DNA from: Oribacterium sp. KHPX15
GTDB taxonomy: Bacteria; Bacillota; Clostridia; Lachnospirales; Lachnospiraceae
NCBI RefSeq assembly: GCF_900107835.1
Contig: NZ_FNRG01000011.1
Coordinates: forward strand, 42,874-106,873
DNA length: 64,000 bases
Reading direction: 5' to 3'
The notes under the pieces were generated by a model, which did not search any database, was not told where the DNA came from, and worked only from the letters and a program-made list of their open reading frames with translations. The position numbers and the translations under genes are program-made. Numbering within the stretch: the first letter of the stretch is position 1; each line of letters opens with the position of its first letter. Below are positions 9,247 to 19,600 of the stretch, in pieces.

Positions 9247-10080
9247 ATGAGAATAAATAAACGATTATCGGAGCTTGGCGTTTGCTCCAGAAGAGAGGCA
9301 GACCGTTTGGTGGAGGCCGGACGTATCACCGTGAATGGAAAGCCGGTGGAGATGGGACAGCAGGTTACGGAGGCGGATTCCATCGAGCTTGACGGAACCT
9401 GCGTGAATCCCCATGCCTTAAATGCCAATGCCAAAAATCCGGAGGAGCGTTTCCTTCTGGCCACTGAATCTACAAAGATGATGGAGAGATACGGGGAGCA
9501 GATTTCCAGGGACGGCAAGGACTATGACAAGCCTGAGCCGGTGCTCCTTGCCTACTATAAGCCTCGCGGGGTTGTCTGCACAACCTCCGACAAGGATAAG
9601 GCCACCAATATTATAGAAGCCATCAACTATCACACCCGTGTTTACCCTATAGGAAGACTTGATAAGGAGTCCGAGGGACTTATCCTTCTGACCAATCAGG
9701 GGGATCTGGTGAACCGCATTAACCGTGCCCGGAATTATCACGAAAAGGAGTACGTGGTTACCACCGACAAGGCTCTTACAAAGGAATTCCTGGACAAGCT
9801 TGCGGACGGAGTTTATCTTAAGGAGCTTAATGTTACCACCCGGCCCTGTGAGGTTTGGCAGGACATGACATTGGCACCGAAGGTAAGACAGCATGAGTTC
9901 CACATCGTCATAACCCAGGGGCTGAACCGCCAGATCAGAAGGATGTGCGCGGCCTACGGCTATAAAGTTAAGAAGCTTAAGAGGATCCGTATCATGGATC
10001 TCACTTTGCACGGCTTAAAGCCCGGGCAGTACAGGGAGATCGAGCTCAGTGAAGTGACGGATGATCTTGAGAATTTGTGA
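9247..10080 (+). CDS. rluF: RluF/RsuA-family pseudouridine synthase
   Basis: This 277-aa enzyme converts a specific rRNA uridine to pseudouridine. An N-terminal S4 RNA-binding domain (RLSELGVCSRREADRLVEAG) precedes the catalytic domain with IGRLDKESEGLILLTN, where the Asp is the nucleophile. The C-terminal GLNRQIRRMC followed by VKKLKRIRIM fits RluF best, but the target base is not proven. I start at ATG 9247, preceded by TAGGA, which puts the S4 domain at the usual distance. An upstream TTG at 9214 is in frame but has no ribosome site. An insert of about 45 residues lies between the two domains. ligA follows after 12 bp. Confidence 0.85.
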   Translation: MRINKRLSELGVCSRREADRLVEAGRITVNGKPVEMGQQVTEADSIELDGTCVNPHALNANAKNPEERFLLATESTKMMERYGEQISRDGKDYDKPEPVLLAYYKPRGVVCTTSDKDKATNIIEAINYHTRVYPIGRLDKESEGLILLTNQGDLVNRINRARNYHEKEYVVTTDKALTKEFLDKLADGVYLKELNVTTRPCEVWQDMTLAPKVRQHEFHIVITQGLNRQIRRMCAAYGYKVKKLKRIRIMDLTLHGLKPGQYREIELSEVTDDLENL

Positions 10081-10092
10081 TGGAGGAAAGGT

Positions 10093-12069
10093 ATGGCTGA
10101 TTCAAACCAAAGAATGAAGGACCTCATCAAAACCCTGAACGAAGCAGCAAGAGTCTACTATGTTGAGGGAAATGAGATAATGTCCAATTTCGAGTACGAC
10201 CGTCTTTATGACGAGCTTCAGGCTCTTGAAGAAGAGACCGGAGTTGTGCTCAGCGGTTCCCCGACTCAGAGGGTAGGATACGAGGTTCTTTCGGAGCTTC
10301 CAAAGGAGGCCCACAAAAGCCCCATGCTTTCTCTCGATAAAACAAAATCCGTGGAGGACCTTGCGGCATGGCTTCAGGACAAGGAAGGTCTTCTCAGTTG
10401 GAAGATGGACGGACTTACCGTAGTTCTTACCTATAGAAATGGTGAGCTTGAGAAGGCTGTCACCAGAGGAAACGGCGAGATAGGTGAGGTGGTTACTCAG
10501 AATGCAAAAGCATTTGACAATGTCCCCACCAGGATAAGCTTCAAGGGAGAGCTGGTTCTGAGAGGCGAAGCAATCATCAGCTACTCTCATTTTAATGAAA
10601 TAAACGAGACCATTTCCGAAGCGGACGCAAAGTACAAGAACCCGCGAAATCTCTGCTCGGGATCGGTACGTCAGCTTGACGCAAGAGTAACGAAGAGCCG
10701 CCATGTGGAGCTGATGGCATTTGCACTGGTAAGCGCTGTGGAGGCGGATGGCTCAGAGGTGGATTTTGGAAACTCAAGGGAAGCCCAGTATCTGTTTTTG
10801 AAGAAACTCGGATTCGATGTGGTGGACTATAAAAAGGTTACTAAGGATAATATTTCGGAAACAGTGCAGTGGTTCTCCGAGGAGATAAAGACCAATGACT
10901 TCCCCTCCGACGGCCTGGTTCTGATTTACGAGGATATCGCCTACGGCCTCAGTCTCGGCCGCACAGCCAAGTTCCCAAGAAATGCCATTGCCTTCAAATG
11001 GAGCGACGAGCAGGCGGAAACCACCCTTCGTGAGGTGGAGTGGTCCCCAAGCCGTACGGGACTTATCAATCCTGTGGCAATCTTTGACCCGGTGGAACTG
11101 GAGGGTACAACTGTTACGAGAGCCAGCCTTCACAACATTTCCTATTGTGAGGACATGGACCTGGGAATCGGCGACAGGGTGACTGTTTATAAAGCAAACA
11201 TGATCATCCCTCAGATTGCGGATAACCTTACAAAAACCGGAGGTCTGGAGCCGCCGAAGATGTGCCCGGCCTGCGGTCACGAAACCGAGATCCGCATGGA
11301 CAATGAGGCGAAGTTCCTGTATTGCCGGAACCCCGAGTGCCCTGCCAAGAAGATAAAGAATTTCTCCCTGTTTGTGAGCCGGGATGCTCTTAATGTTGAC
11401 GGCCTCAGCGAGCAGACATTGGAAAAATTCATCGGCCACGGATTCATTCACACCTACAGCGACGTTTTCCATCTCGACAGATACCGTGACGACATCGTTT
11501 CCATGGAAGGCTTCGGCGAGAAGAGCTATGAGAATCTCACAAAGGCCGTTGATAACTCAAGGAATACCGAGCTTTACAGACTGATTTACGGTCTCGGCAT
11601 CGCAGGTATCGGTCTTGCCAATGCTAAGGTCCTGTGCAGATTCTTCGGGAATGACATTGACAGACTCCGGAAGGCTACGGTGGAGGAGTTACTCGAGATC
11701 GAGGGCATCGGACAGGTTCTTGCGGAGAACATTGTAAAGTACTTTGGAGATGAGAAGAAGACTTCGGAGCTTCAGGGGCTTTTACAGGAGCTGACTATCC
11801 AAAAGCAGGATGAGAGTGATGATACCCCTAAGACTCTTGAAGGAATGTCTGTGGTTATCACCGGGTCACTCACACATTTCTCGAACCGTAAGGAGCTTCA
11901 GGACTTGATAGAGAAGGCAGGCGGCAGAGCAGCAGGTTCAGTTTCCGCAAAAACCGCATATCTTGTGAATAACGATATAACCTCAACCTCCGGCAAGAAC
12001 AAGAAGGCGAAGGAGCTGGGGGTTCCGATTGTTACTGAGGAGGAATTCCTGAAGATACTCGGAATATAA
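10093..12069 (+). CDS. ligA: Divergent NAD+-dependent DNA ligase
   Basis: This 658-aa ligase seals nicks using NAD+. Domains in order are Ia (residues 1-65), adenylation, OB fold, a Cys4 zinc finger (CPACGHE...YCRNPECPAKK), helix-hairpin-helix repeats, and a C-terminal BRCT domain (EGMSVVITGSLTHFSNRKEL). The adenylated lysine is in WKMDG. Several usually fixed residues differ. The Glu two before the catalytic Lys is Ser. The TRGDG..GED block reads TRGNGEIGEVV. In domain Ia the usual Tyr-His pair is Tyr-Tyr and the first Asp of the NMN pocket is replaced. It may be a second, specialised ligase or a lineage-typical LigA. It sits 12 bp after the RluF-like gene. Confidence 0.9.
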   Translation: MADSNQRMKDLIKTLNEAARVYYVEGNEIMSNFEYDRLYDELQALEEETGVVLSGSPTQRVGYEVLSELPKEAHKSPMLSLDKTKSVEDLAAWLQDKEGLLSWKMDGLTVVLTYRNGELEKAVTRGNGEIGEVVTQNAKAFDNVPTRISFKGELVLRGEAIISYSHFNEINETISEADAKYKNPRNLCSGSVRQLDARVTKSRHVELMAFALVSAVEADGSEVDFGNSREAQYLFLKKLGFDVVDYKKVTKDNISETVQWFSEEIKTNDFPSDGLVLIYEDIAYGLSLGRTAKFPRNAIAFKWSDEQAETTLREVEWSPSRTGLINPVAIFDPVELEGTTVTRASLHNISYCEDMDLGIGDRVTVYKANMIIPQIADNLTKTGGLEPPKMCPACGHETEIRMDNEAKFLYCRNPECPAKKIKNFSLFVSRDALNVDGLSEQTLEKFIGHGFIHTYSDVFHLDRYRDDIVSMEGFGEKSYENLTKAVDNSRNTELYRLIYGLGIAGIGLANAKVLCRFFGNDIDRLRKATVEELLEIEGIGQVLAENIVKYFGDEKKTSELQGLLQELTIQKQDESDDTPKTLEGMSVVITGSLTHFSNRKELQDLIEKAGGRAAGSVSAKTAYLVNNDITSTSGKNKKAKELGVPIVTEEEFLKILGI

Positions 12070-12154
12070 TAGTTGATAAGAAGGATGCTGTAACAGAAAA
12101 GCAGTTCCCGTAGGTATTCGGTAAACAGTAAAAGATGTGTAACGGGAGATTCAC

Positions 12155-13732
12155 ATGGTTTTTAACTCACTGGGATTTCTGGTATTTTTCCCAATTGTGC
12201 TGATCATATATTATATAGTGCCCAAGGGGGTTCAGAATTTCTGGCTGCTTCTTTCGAGCTACTGGTTTTACATGAGCTGGAATCCGCGGTACGGTCTTTT
12301 GCTTTTGATCTTCACCATCTTCACCTATATATGCGGGCTTGTCTTGGGGAAAGATTCAGGAGCAGCCCGGGCTAATCCGGGAGAGATCGGAGTGACAGAG
12401 GTCGGCCACGGTATGAAGGGTGTGAATTCGAAACGGAAGCGGATCCTGGCATTTTCCTTGTTTGTGGTTTTCGGCCTCCTTGCATTCTTCAAGTACACGA
12501 ATTTCCTGTTGGATAATGTCTCCGGCCTGCTTGCAAGGCTTTCCGTCAACCTGTCTGTGAACCATCTCAGCATCGTGATGCCCGTTGGCATTTCCTTCTT
12601 TCTGTTTCAGTCGGCGGGGTATCTCATTGACGTTTACAGGAAAGAAATACCGGCTGAGAAGAATTTCATCAACTACGCCCTTTTCGTAAGCTTTTTCCCT
12701 TCCATTCTTTCGGGTCCCATCGGACGGGCGCCGGCTTTGCTGCCCCAGTACCTTAAGCCCAGGAGCTTTGACTGGGACAGTGTCTCGGAAGGTTTCCTTC
12801 TCATGCTTTGGGGATTTTTCCTGAAGCTGGTGATTGCGGACCGTGCAGCAATCCTGGTGAATAATGTTTACGCCGGGTATCATAACATTTACGGCTCAGC
12901 CATAGTGGCAGCCACAGTGATATATGGAATCGAGATTTACTGCGATTTCTGCGGTTACTCCACCATAGCAACAGGCGCTGCAAAGATGCTTGGCGTCCGG
13001 CTTATGGATAATTTCAACTGTCCTTACTTCAGCGTTTCGGTTCAGGATTTCTGGCGCCGCTGGCATATATCCTTATCAAGCTGGTTCAGGGATTATCTGT
13101 ATTTTCCCCTGGGAGGAAGCCGCTGCAATATTTTCAGACGCTACTTCAATATCATGGTGGTGTTCATCGTCAGCGGTCTCTGGCACGGAAGCCAGTGGAG
13201 CTACATTGTCTGGGGAGCTTTAAACGGAATTTACCAGATCATCGGAAGCCTTCTTCTTCCTATAAGAATTAAAGTTTTGGGTTTATTCGGCTTTGATAAA
13301 GATGTTCTTGATCCAAATAAAAACCCTGCTTTTATTGATTTCAAGATGACTTTGCTGAAGCTTATCAGAATCCTCATCACCTTCTGCCTCATCGATTTTG
13401 CCTGGCTCTTTTTCAGGGCAGCAGGACTTAGGGATGCTGTTATGATGCTTCAACAGATACGCTGCAATTTCGGAGCATCTCAGTTCAGCCTTCAGTACCT
13501 TTACTCTCTGGGACTTGACATGAAGAATTTCCTGCTTCTGATTTTCGCCACGGTTATCCTTTTCATCGGAGATTTTGTGAAATATCGCGGAGGCTCCGTA
13601 GGAAAGTGGGTTCTTCAGAGGCCAATGATTCTGCGGGAGCTTATCATTGCCCTGTTCATACTTTTTATTCTGATCTTCGGAATATGGGGTAATGCCTACA
13701 ATGCGTCAAGCTTTATTTATTTTCAGTACTGA
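12155..13732 (+). CDS. MBOAT-family O-acyltransferase (AlgI/DltB-like)
   Basis: The 525-aa polytopic membrane enzyme belongs to the MBOAT family, which moves acyl groups across or at the membrane onto secreted polymers. The catalytic His region is clear (FIVSGLWHGSQWSYIVWGAL), as is the upstream FWRRWHISLSSWFRDYLYFP block. The opening MVFNSLGFLVFFP is typical of AlgI relatives. It is followed by an SGNH-fold partner at 13904, the usual pairing for polysaccharide O-acetylation. The acceptor polymer cannot be told from the sequence. Confidence 0.9.
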   Translation: MVFNSLGFLVFFPIVLIIYYIVPKGVQNFWLLLSSYWFYMSWNPRYGLLLLIFTIFTYICGLVLGKDSGAARANPGEIGVTEVGHGMKGVNSKRKRILAFSLFVVFGLLAFFKYTNFLLDNVSGLLARLSVNLSVNHLSIVMPVGISFFLFQSAGYLIDVYRKEIPAEKNFINYALFVSFFPSILSGPIGRAPALLPQYLKPRSFDWDSVSEGFLLMLWGFFLKLVIADRAAILVNNVYAGYHNIYGSAIVAATVIYGIEIYCDFCGYSTIATGAAKMLGVRLMDNFNCPYFSVSVQDFWRRWHISLSSWFRDYLYFPLGGSRCNIFRRYFNIMVVFIVSGLWHGSQWSYIVWGALNGIYQIIGSLLLPIRIKVLGLFGFDKDVLDPNKNPAFIDFKMTLLKLIRILITFCLIDFAWLFFRAAGLRDAVMMLQQIRCNFGASQFSLQYLYSLGLDMKNFLLLIFATVILFIGDFVKYRGGSVGKWVLQRPMILRELIIALFILFILIFGIWGNAYNASSFIYFQY

Positions 13733-13903
13733 TACAAGATTTGAATGCTGGTCCTGTTTTAGAGCCGAAAAGAATTACGGCTATTTGTAAGAAATTACGG
13801 TTGGAAAACAGCTAACTAATTGTGCTATACAGATGGGGAGAGGACACCTTGGAACTATCAGGTATCTGTTTGTATTTGGGATTATAATGCCAAAGGTGAC
13901 GGA

Positions 13904-15532
13904 ATGGGTATTAATATGAAATATTTCAAACGGGTTCTTTCCGTTATTTTGGTGGTGGTTCTGGTCTTCGGAGGCATTTTCCTTGCAGACAAGGTAACCG
14001 AAAGATCGGTGAGCCGGAAAAAATATAGTAAGTTTTTTTCTGAACAAAAAGAATATGATGTACTGTTTTATGGCTCCAGTCATGTGCTGAGCGGTATACA
14101 GCCCATGGAGATATGGGATAAGTACGGCATAACCAGCTATAATCTGGCGGGACATGCGGCATCCCTTGGGATGTCTTACTGGGTGCTTCGGGAGAGTCTT
14201 CAGTACCATAAGCCTAAACTTGTGGTTCTGGATATTTACGATATGTATGCATTTGACCAGCCATACATGGATGTGAGTTTTATGCATTATTCATTGGATG
14301 CCTATCCCATGAACAGGATTAAGTTTGAGGCGGTTCGGGATCTTTTGAAGGGAAGATCCACAGGGGAAATGACGGAGCTGTTTTTTCCGTTTTCCGTTTA
14401 TCACAGCAGATGGAATGAGGTTAACGAACAGTCCCTTAAAGAATCCTTCAGTGATGATTATTTCAATACCAACTACGGCTCCGAAGCAAGATATGGTGTG
14501 GCCGTTCCCCTGGACATCGACAGAGTCCCGGTTTCAGATGTGACAGAAGGATCCGTGGGAGCTGACGATTACATCAGAGGCTTTGTAAAGATATGTGAAT
14601 ACGCGGGGGTTCAGGTTTGTTTCATGAGGATGCCTTATCCGGCATCGGTTGAAAACCAGCGTGCTGAAAACAGAGTTATGAAGCTGGCGGAAGAACTGGG
14701 GGTTGAGGTTATTGACATGATGTACGATGTGGAGGGACTCTCCGGCGATTCAACAGGCATCGGCAAAGAGCAACTGACAGTGGATAATTTATTTGGAACC
14801 GGAAATGAATCCGTTCAGGTTGAAAGTGCAGGTGTAATACAGCGTAATACAGATTCAGCCGGAATCGAAGCTGAGGTAAACAGCAGGAAACTCAGTTCCA
14901 TCGTGGTTGACTGGGACACTGATCTGGTGGACCCCAATGCTCATCTTAATGCTTATGGCGCATACAAGGTAAGCATGTTCATGGGGGAATGGCTGAAGAG
15001 ATGTTACGACTTCTCAGACAAGAGAGAGGACCCCGAATACGCGAACTGGAATGAAGATTTTTCAAAGTTTTATCTTCCGGCTCTCAATATGGATCTGGCG
15101 CTTCAATCGGATTTCAAGACCTGCCTGATGCTCTCGGCCTATCCTGAATATGAAACAGAGTTGCAGGTGACAGAGCATTATAAGCCTGATGAGGTTTGCG
15201 AGAAACTCATAAAGGAACATGGCGACCTCATAACCATAGGTACCTTTAGGAAAACGAACTGCGAGGATGGTGCTGAAGCAGAAGAAACAGATTCCACTGA
15301 AATCGGTGAAGCTGTTTCCGATAAACCAGAGGAAGCCGACGTCACCGGAACAGGAGAAACATTCGAAGGCTTTATATTAGAACCCGGGCAGACGGCATGT
15401 TTCTATGATCTGGACGGGCAGACCCTGGGAACAGAACCGGACGCATCAACCCTTACAACCCCTGTGGCAAGGATTTTTGTAAAGCTTCGTGACACCGGCG
15501 AAGTGGTGGCTGATAAAGTATTTCTTCAATAG
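13904..15532 (+). CDS. SGNH-fold protein, partner of the MBOAT acyltransferase
   Basis: This protein of about 542 aa has an N-terminal membrane anchor (VLSVILVVVLVFGGIFLADK) and an extracytoplasmic SGNH/DHHW-type domain. The nucleophile motif is GSSHV (Ser59) and the C-terminal catalytic block is DPNAHLN (Asp343, His347). In AlgJ/AlgX-type systems this protein passes the acyl group from the MBOAT to the polymer. An acidic low-complexity insert lies at about residues 275-330 and a second acidic stretch after residue 450. I start at ATG 13904, preceded by AAAGGTG. An in-frame TTG at 13820 has no ribosome site and would bury the signal anchor. lgt follows 11 bp later. Confidence 0.8.
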   Translation: MGINMKYFKRVLSVILVVVLVFGGIFLADKVTERSVSRKKYSKFFSEQKEYDVLFYGSSHVLSGIQPMEIWDKYGITSYNLAGHAASLGMSYWVLRESLQYHKPKLVVLDIYDMYAFDQPYMDVSFMHYSLDAYPMNRIKFEAVRDLLKGRSTGEMTELFFPFSVYHSRWNEVNEQSLKESFSDDYFNTNYGSEARYGVAVPLDIDRVPVSDVTEGSVGADDYIRGFVKICEYAGVQVCFMRMPYPASVENQRAENRVMKLAEELGVEVIDMMYDVEGLSGDSTGIGKEQLTVDNLFGTGNESVQVESAGVIQRNTDSAGIEAEVNSRKLSSIVVDWDTDLVDPNAHLNAYGAYKVSMFMGEWLKRCYDFSDKREDPEYANWNEDFSKFYLPALNMDLALQSDFKTCLMLSAYPEYETELQVTEHYKPDEVCEKLIKEHGDLITIGTFRKTNCEDGAEAEETDSTEIGEAVSDKPEEADVTGTGETFEGFILEPGQTACFYDLDGQTLGTEPDASTLTTPVARIFVKLRDTGEVVADKVFLQ

Positions 15533-15543
15533 AAAGGACATCA

Positions 15544-16482
15544 ATGAATACTGACAACTTTGACATATTTTTTCCTCACCTTGGGGTGGGAATCGAGCAT
15601 CTGAAAAATGACATTCACATCTTTGGGTTCCGTATAGCTTTCTATGGAATGATCATTGGCTTCGGAATGATTCTGGGATTTCTTATTGCAAGCATTGATT
15701 ACAAGCGACGGGGCCTCAAAGTGGATGACATTCAGGACATGGGACTTTACACTATCGTTTTTGCTATCCTGGGTGCGAGAGCCTACTATGTTGCCTTTGA
15801 GTGGAAGTATTATTCACAGCATATTAATGAGATTCTGAACATCCGTCAGGGTGGACTTGCCATATATGGCGGAATCATTGTAGGCATTATCGGCTGCACA
15901 CTTTTCTGCAAGCTAAAAAAGATCAATGTCCTCTCCATGATGGATTCAGCGGTTCTCGGACTTCTGGTGGGCCAGAGTGTGGGAAGATGGGGCAATTTCT
16001 TCAACACCGAGGCCTTCGGCGGATACACAGATTCTCTCTTTGCCATGAGGATAAAGGAGTCTATCGTAAACTCCAATATGCTGAATCAGGATGTGCTGGA
16101 GCATGCAGTAAAAATCGGAAACGAACTGTTCATCCAGGTTCACCCCACATTCTTCTACGAGTCAATGTGGAACCTTTGTACAGTTATCATCTTCTTCCTG
16201 ATGGCACCCAAAAAGAAGTTTACCGGACAGATCATATTCCAGTACCTTCTCACCTATGGGATCGGACGATTCTGGATCGAAGGACTTCGCACGGATTCCC
16301 TCTACCTCTGGGGAACCAACATCGCAGTATCCCAGGCATTGTCCGCCTTCATCGCCATCCTGGGCGCCGGCCTCCTGATTTACAACTTCGCAAAAGTCAA
16401 AAAGCAGGGCCCCGACAAAGTGCTCCTGGCCGAACGTGCAGCCCTTGCAGCAGGCGAAGTAAAACCCGAACAGAGATCTTAG
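15544..16482 (+). CDS. lgt: Prolipoprotein diacylglyceryl transferase
   Basis: The 312-aa polytopic enzyme attaches diacylglycerol to the lipobox cysteine of prelipoproteins. The family signature is present as GRWGNFFNTEAFGG, with HPTFFYESMWNL downstream and seven or so hydrophobic segments. The ATG follows AAAGGACATCA. A likely client in this window is the MetQ-type lipoprotein at 41553. The C-terminus is extended by a basic tail of about 20 residues. A terminator follows at 16538. Confidence 0.96.
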   Translation: MNTDNFDIFFPHLGVGIEHLKNDIHIFGFRIAFYGMIIGFGMILGFLIASIDYKRRGLKVDDIQDMGLYTIVFAILGARAYYVAFEWKYYSQHINEILNIRQGGLAIYGGIIVGIIGCTLFCKLKKINVLSMMDSAVLGLLVGQSVGRWGNFFNTEAFGGYTDSLFAMRIKESIVNSNMLNQDVLEHAVKIGNELFIQVHPTFFYESMWNLCTVIIFFLMAPKKKFTGQIIFQYLLTYGIGRFWIEGLRTDSLYLWGTNIAVSQALSAFIAILGAGLLIYNFAKVKKQGPDKVLLAERAALAAGEVKPEQRS

Positions 16483-16537
16483 TCAGAGAAGTTCTCGGCT
16501 GCTTTTTTTATCCTCATACAGCATTATATCATCACCC

Positions 16538-16587
16538 AAAACGCCGACATTTAATGTAGATAAGCTGCATTATGTCCGGCGTTTTTT
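16538..16587 (+). terminator. lgt terminator
   Basis: AAAACGCCGACAT and the stretch after it (16538-16552) pair with GCATTATGTCCGGCGTTTT (16567-16585) with one or two bulges, and the T-run closes the structure. Confidence 0.85.
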
Positions 16588-16611
16588 GCCGCCCTCGAAT
16601 ACGGAGAAACC

Positions 16612-19600
16612 ATGATCCAGAAGACCTTCATCGTACATGACGAAAGTGAGACCTTTGAATTACTTGCAAGCGCAAAGCTGTATTCCCTTTACCAGAATGC
16701 CAGGAGTACCTTTGCCTTTTTAAGCTGCTCCAACGCGACGCACATCCAGATTCAGCAGGTAGGCAGAGTGCTGAAAAGCGCCTACCCGGGAATCAAACTG
16801 ATAGCGGGATCCCAGGCAGTAAATGATGGCATAAATGGAAGGTGTACAGTAAGGATAAGCTTCTTTTATTTTGATGAAGCCGAAGTGGAAACCTGTACCC
16901 TTGACTATAACAGCTTAAGTCGGGAGGAAGCCATAAGCCGTGCGGTGGAGTTTCTTAACTTACATGAAAACCTAAAGGGTGTCTGCGTCATGTCTATAGG
17001 CGGAGACATAGGAAGCAGATATTTTTTGGAGAAGGTTTCCGCACCCTTCCCGGGGGTGCCCTTCTTCGGAGGCCTTGCGGGAGAACCGGTGGAGTCTAAG
17101 CTTCCGGAGGATCAGTCAGGCTTTATCATGACAGATCATATGACAGACAGAGGCATTGCTCTGGCTGCATTTTTCGGTGAGAACCTTCATATCATGATGA
17201 ACCAGCAGCTGCCATGGAAGGCGGTAGGTCGTGAGCTTACCGCAAAGATAGACAAAACCAAAAAGAATAAACTTGCGGATATCTGCCTTACAAGTCTTGA
17301 TGATCAATCTCCGGTTGATATTTACAAGCATTACCTCGGGGTGGAGCTTAATGATTATTTCCTTCAGAACGTGAGGGAATTTCCACTTATCGCAAACCAT
17401 AATGAGGAAAAGAATATATTCATCCCTATGGATTTCAATGACTCCGGAGAATTGTTTTACAACGGCGGCATACGTGATGGTGACAAGCTGAGGCTTGGTT
17501 ACGGAAACCCGGAGGACTTTCTCAGAAAAGCAGATGCCGGCAGTAAGATAATTGATTCCTTCGGTGCGGAGGGGCTTCTTATTTTCGTGTGCTATATCCA
17601 TAAGATGATACTTAAGGATAAGAGTGGTGAAGAAATAAAATGTTATCTCAGAAACTGTGTGGGACTTAATTATTATTATGCAATGGGTGAGATCTGCGGT
17701 TTTGCAGGGAACGGAGAGATCCAGAACGGAACACTGGTGGCAGTTGCCATGAGAGAGGGAGAAAAGAATGCGGAGGTTAAGAATGATCTTTTCAAGCTCC
17801 AAAGTGACTATGGCAAACGGGACATAGTCCCCCTTAATGAGCGACTTCTGAATTTCCTGGAGGTCACCACCAACGAGTACGACGAGATGGCCCATATTGC
17901 AGAGCAGGCCAACAAGGCAAAGTCGGATTTCCTGTCCAACATGTCTCATGAGATTCGCACCCCTATCAATGCTGTCCTGGGAATGGATGAGATGATCCTC
18001 AGGGATACCGAGGAGCCAAAGACCCGTAAGTATGCCGAGAACATCCAGGATGCCGGCAATATCCTTCTGTCTCTGGTGAATGACATACTTGATTTCTCGA
18101 AGATCGAAGCCGGAAAGATGAACATCATCCCGGTGGAATATGATTCCAGATCCGCTCTGAATGATCTTCTCAACATGGTGAAAAAGCGTGCCCAGGACAA
18201 GGGCCTCGACCTGAGAGTCCAGGTGGATCCCAGAATTCCCTGCATCATGCGCGGCGATGTCATCAGGCTGAAGCAGATCGTTCTCAATATAATTAACAAT
18301 GCAATTAAGTATACAAACTATGGCTCAATCCTGATTCGCGCGGTTCTCCTCAATATGGATCATGATGCCGGCACAGTTATCCTTAGGTGTAATGTTATCG
18401 ACAGCGGCGTAGGCATCAAGCGGGAGGATATCCCCAGGCTTTTCAATGCCTTTGACCGCATCGAGGAGAAAAGAAACCGGGGCGTGGAGGGAACGGGCCT
18501 CGGCATAAACATTACCCAGAAACTCCTTCAGGCCATGGACAGCCATCTGGAGGTGGAAAGTATCTATGGCATCGGGTCAATCTTTAGCTTCAATCTGAAG
18601 CAGGAGGTTGTGGACTGGTCACCGGTGGGTAACTTTGCGCTTCTTATCAGTAAGGACAGACGCCAGAATCAGGTTTACAAGCCGGGCTTCACTGCGCCCA
18701 AGGCCAGGATTCTGGTGGTGGATGATGCCCCCATGAATCTTCATGTGGTGGAAGGGCTTCTGGACGGAACGGAGATTCAACTCGACACGGCGGTCAGCGG
18801 GGCGGACTGTCTCATCTGGATACAGCAGAACCGCTATGACCTGATACTGCTGGACTACCGCATGCCGGAGATGGACGGCATCGAAACCCTGCATGAGATT
18901 CGGAAGCTCGGGGACTGGAGGGCTACGGTTCCGGTTATCTGCCTTACGGCCAATGCCATGACCGGCGCCCGTGAGCAGTACCTGAAGGCAGGTTTCGACG
19001 ACTATGTGACGAAGCCTATCAAGCCTCAGCTTCTTGAAGAGGCCATAATCCAGTATCTTCCCAGGGAGCTTGTGAACCTTAAGGATGCTCCGGCAAAACC
19101 TGTGGACGAAGAGGGCAGATCTGCCGAGATCAGAACGGATGGTCAGGGTAATGTTTCCGGCCCGCCGTATCCGGCCTCCCTTTTCATGAATGAGGAGCTG
19201 GACATTTACCATGCTCTCAATGCCTGCGCCGGCCCCAAGATGTTTGTGAGGAGCCTCAAGGAGTACATCAAGAGATTCCCCGCTGCTGTGGAAGAGATAC
19301 AGGCACTTTATGACAGCCGGGACATCAAGGGCTTCACCATCAAGGTTCACGCTCTCAAGAGCTCTTCCTTCCTGGTTGGCTTTGTGAGACTGAGCCGTCT
19401 CTGTGCCCTTCTCGAGAAGGATGGGGACGCGGGAGACATTGCCGACATCGACGAAAAGGTACCGGAGCTCTTCCTTCTTGCAAAGAAGATAATGTCCTAT
19501 GAGTATGACTTTGAAGAAGGAAAGACCGGAGGCATGGGAGAAATCGATCCCGCAGGTCTTCAAAAAGCCTATGGCGCCATAAAGGAAGCTATAGAGGAGT

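Noticed and set aside
18619..19563. Minus-strand open frame (314 codons) inside the hybrid kinase gene
   Set aside because: Antisense shadow of clear REC and HPt coding sequence.
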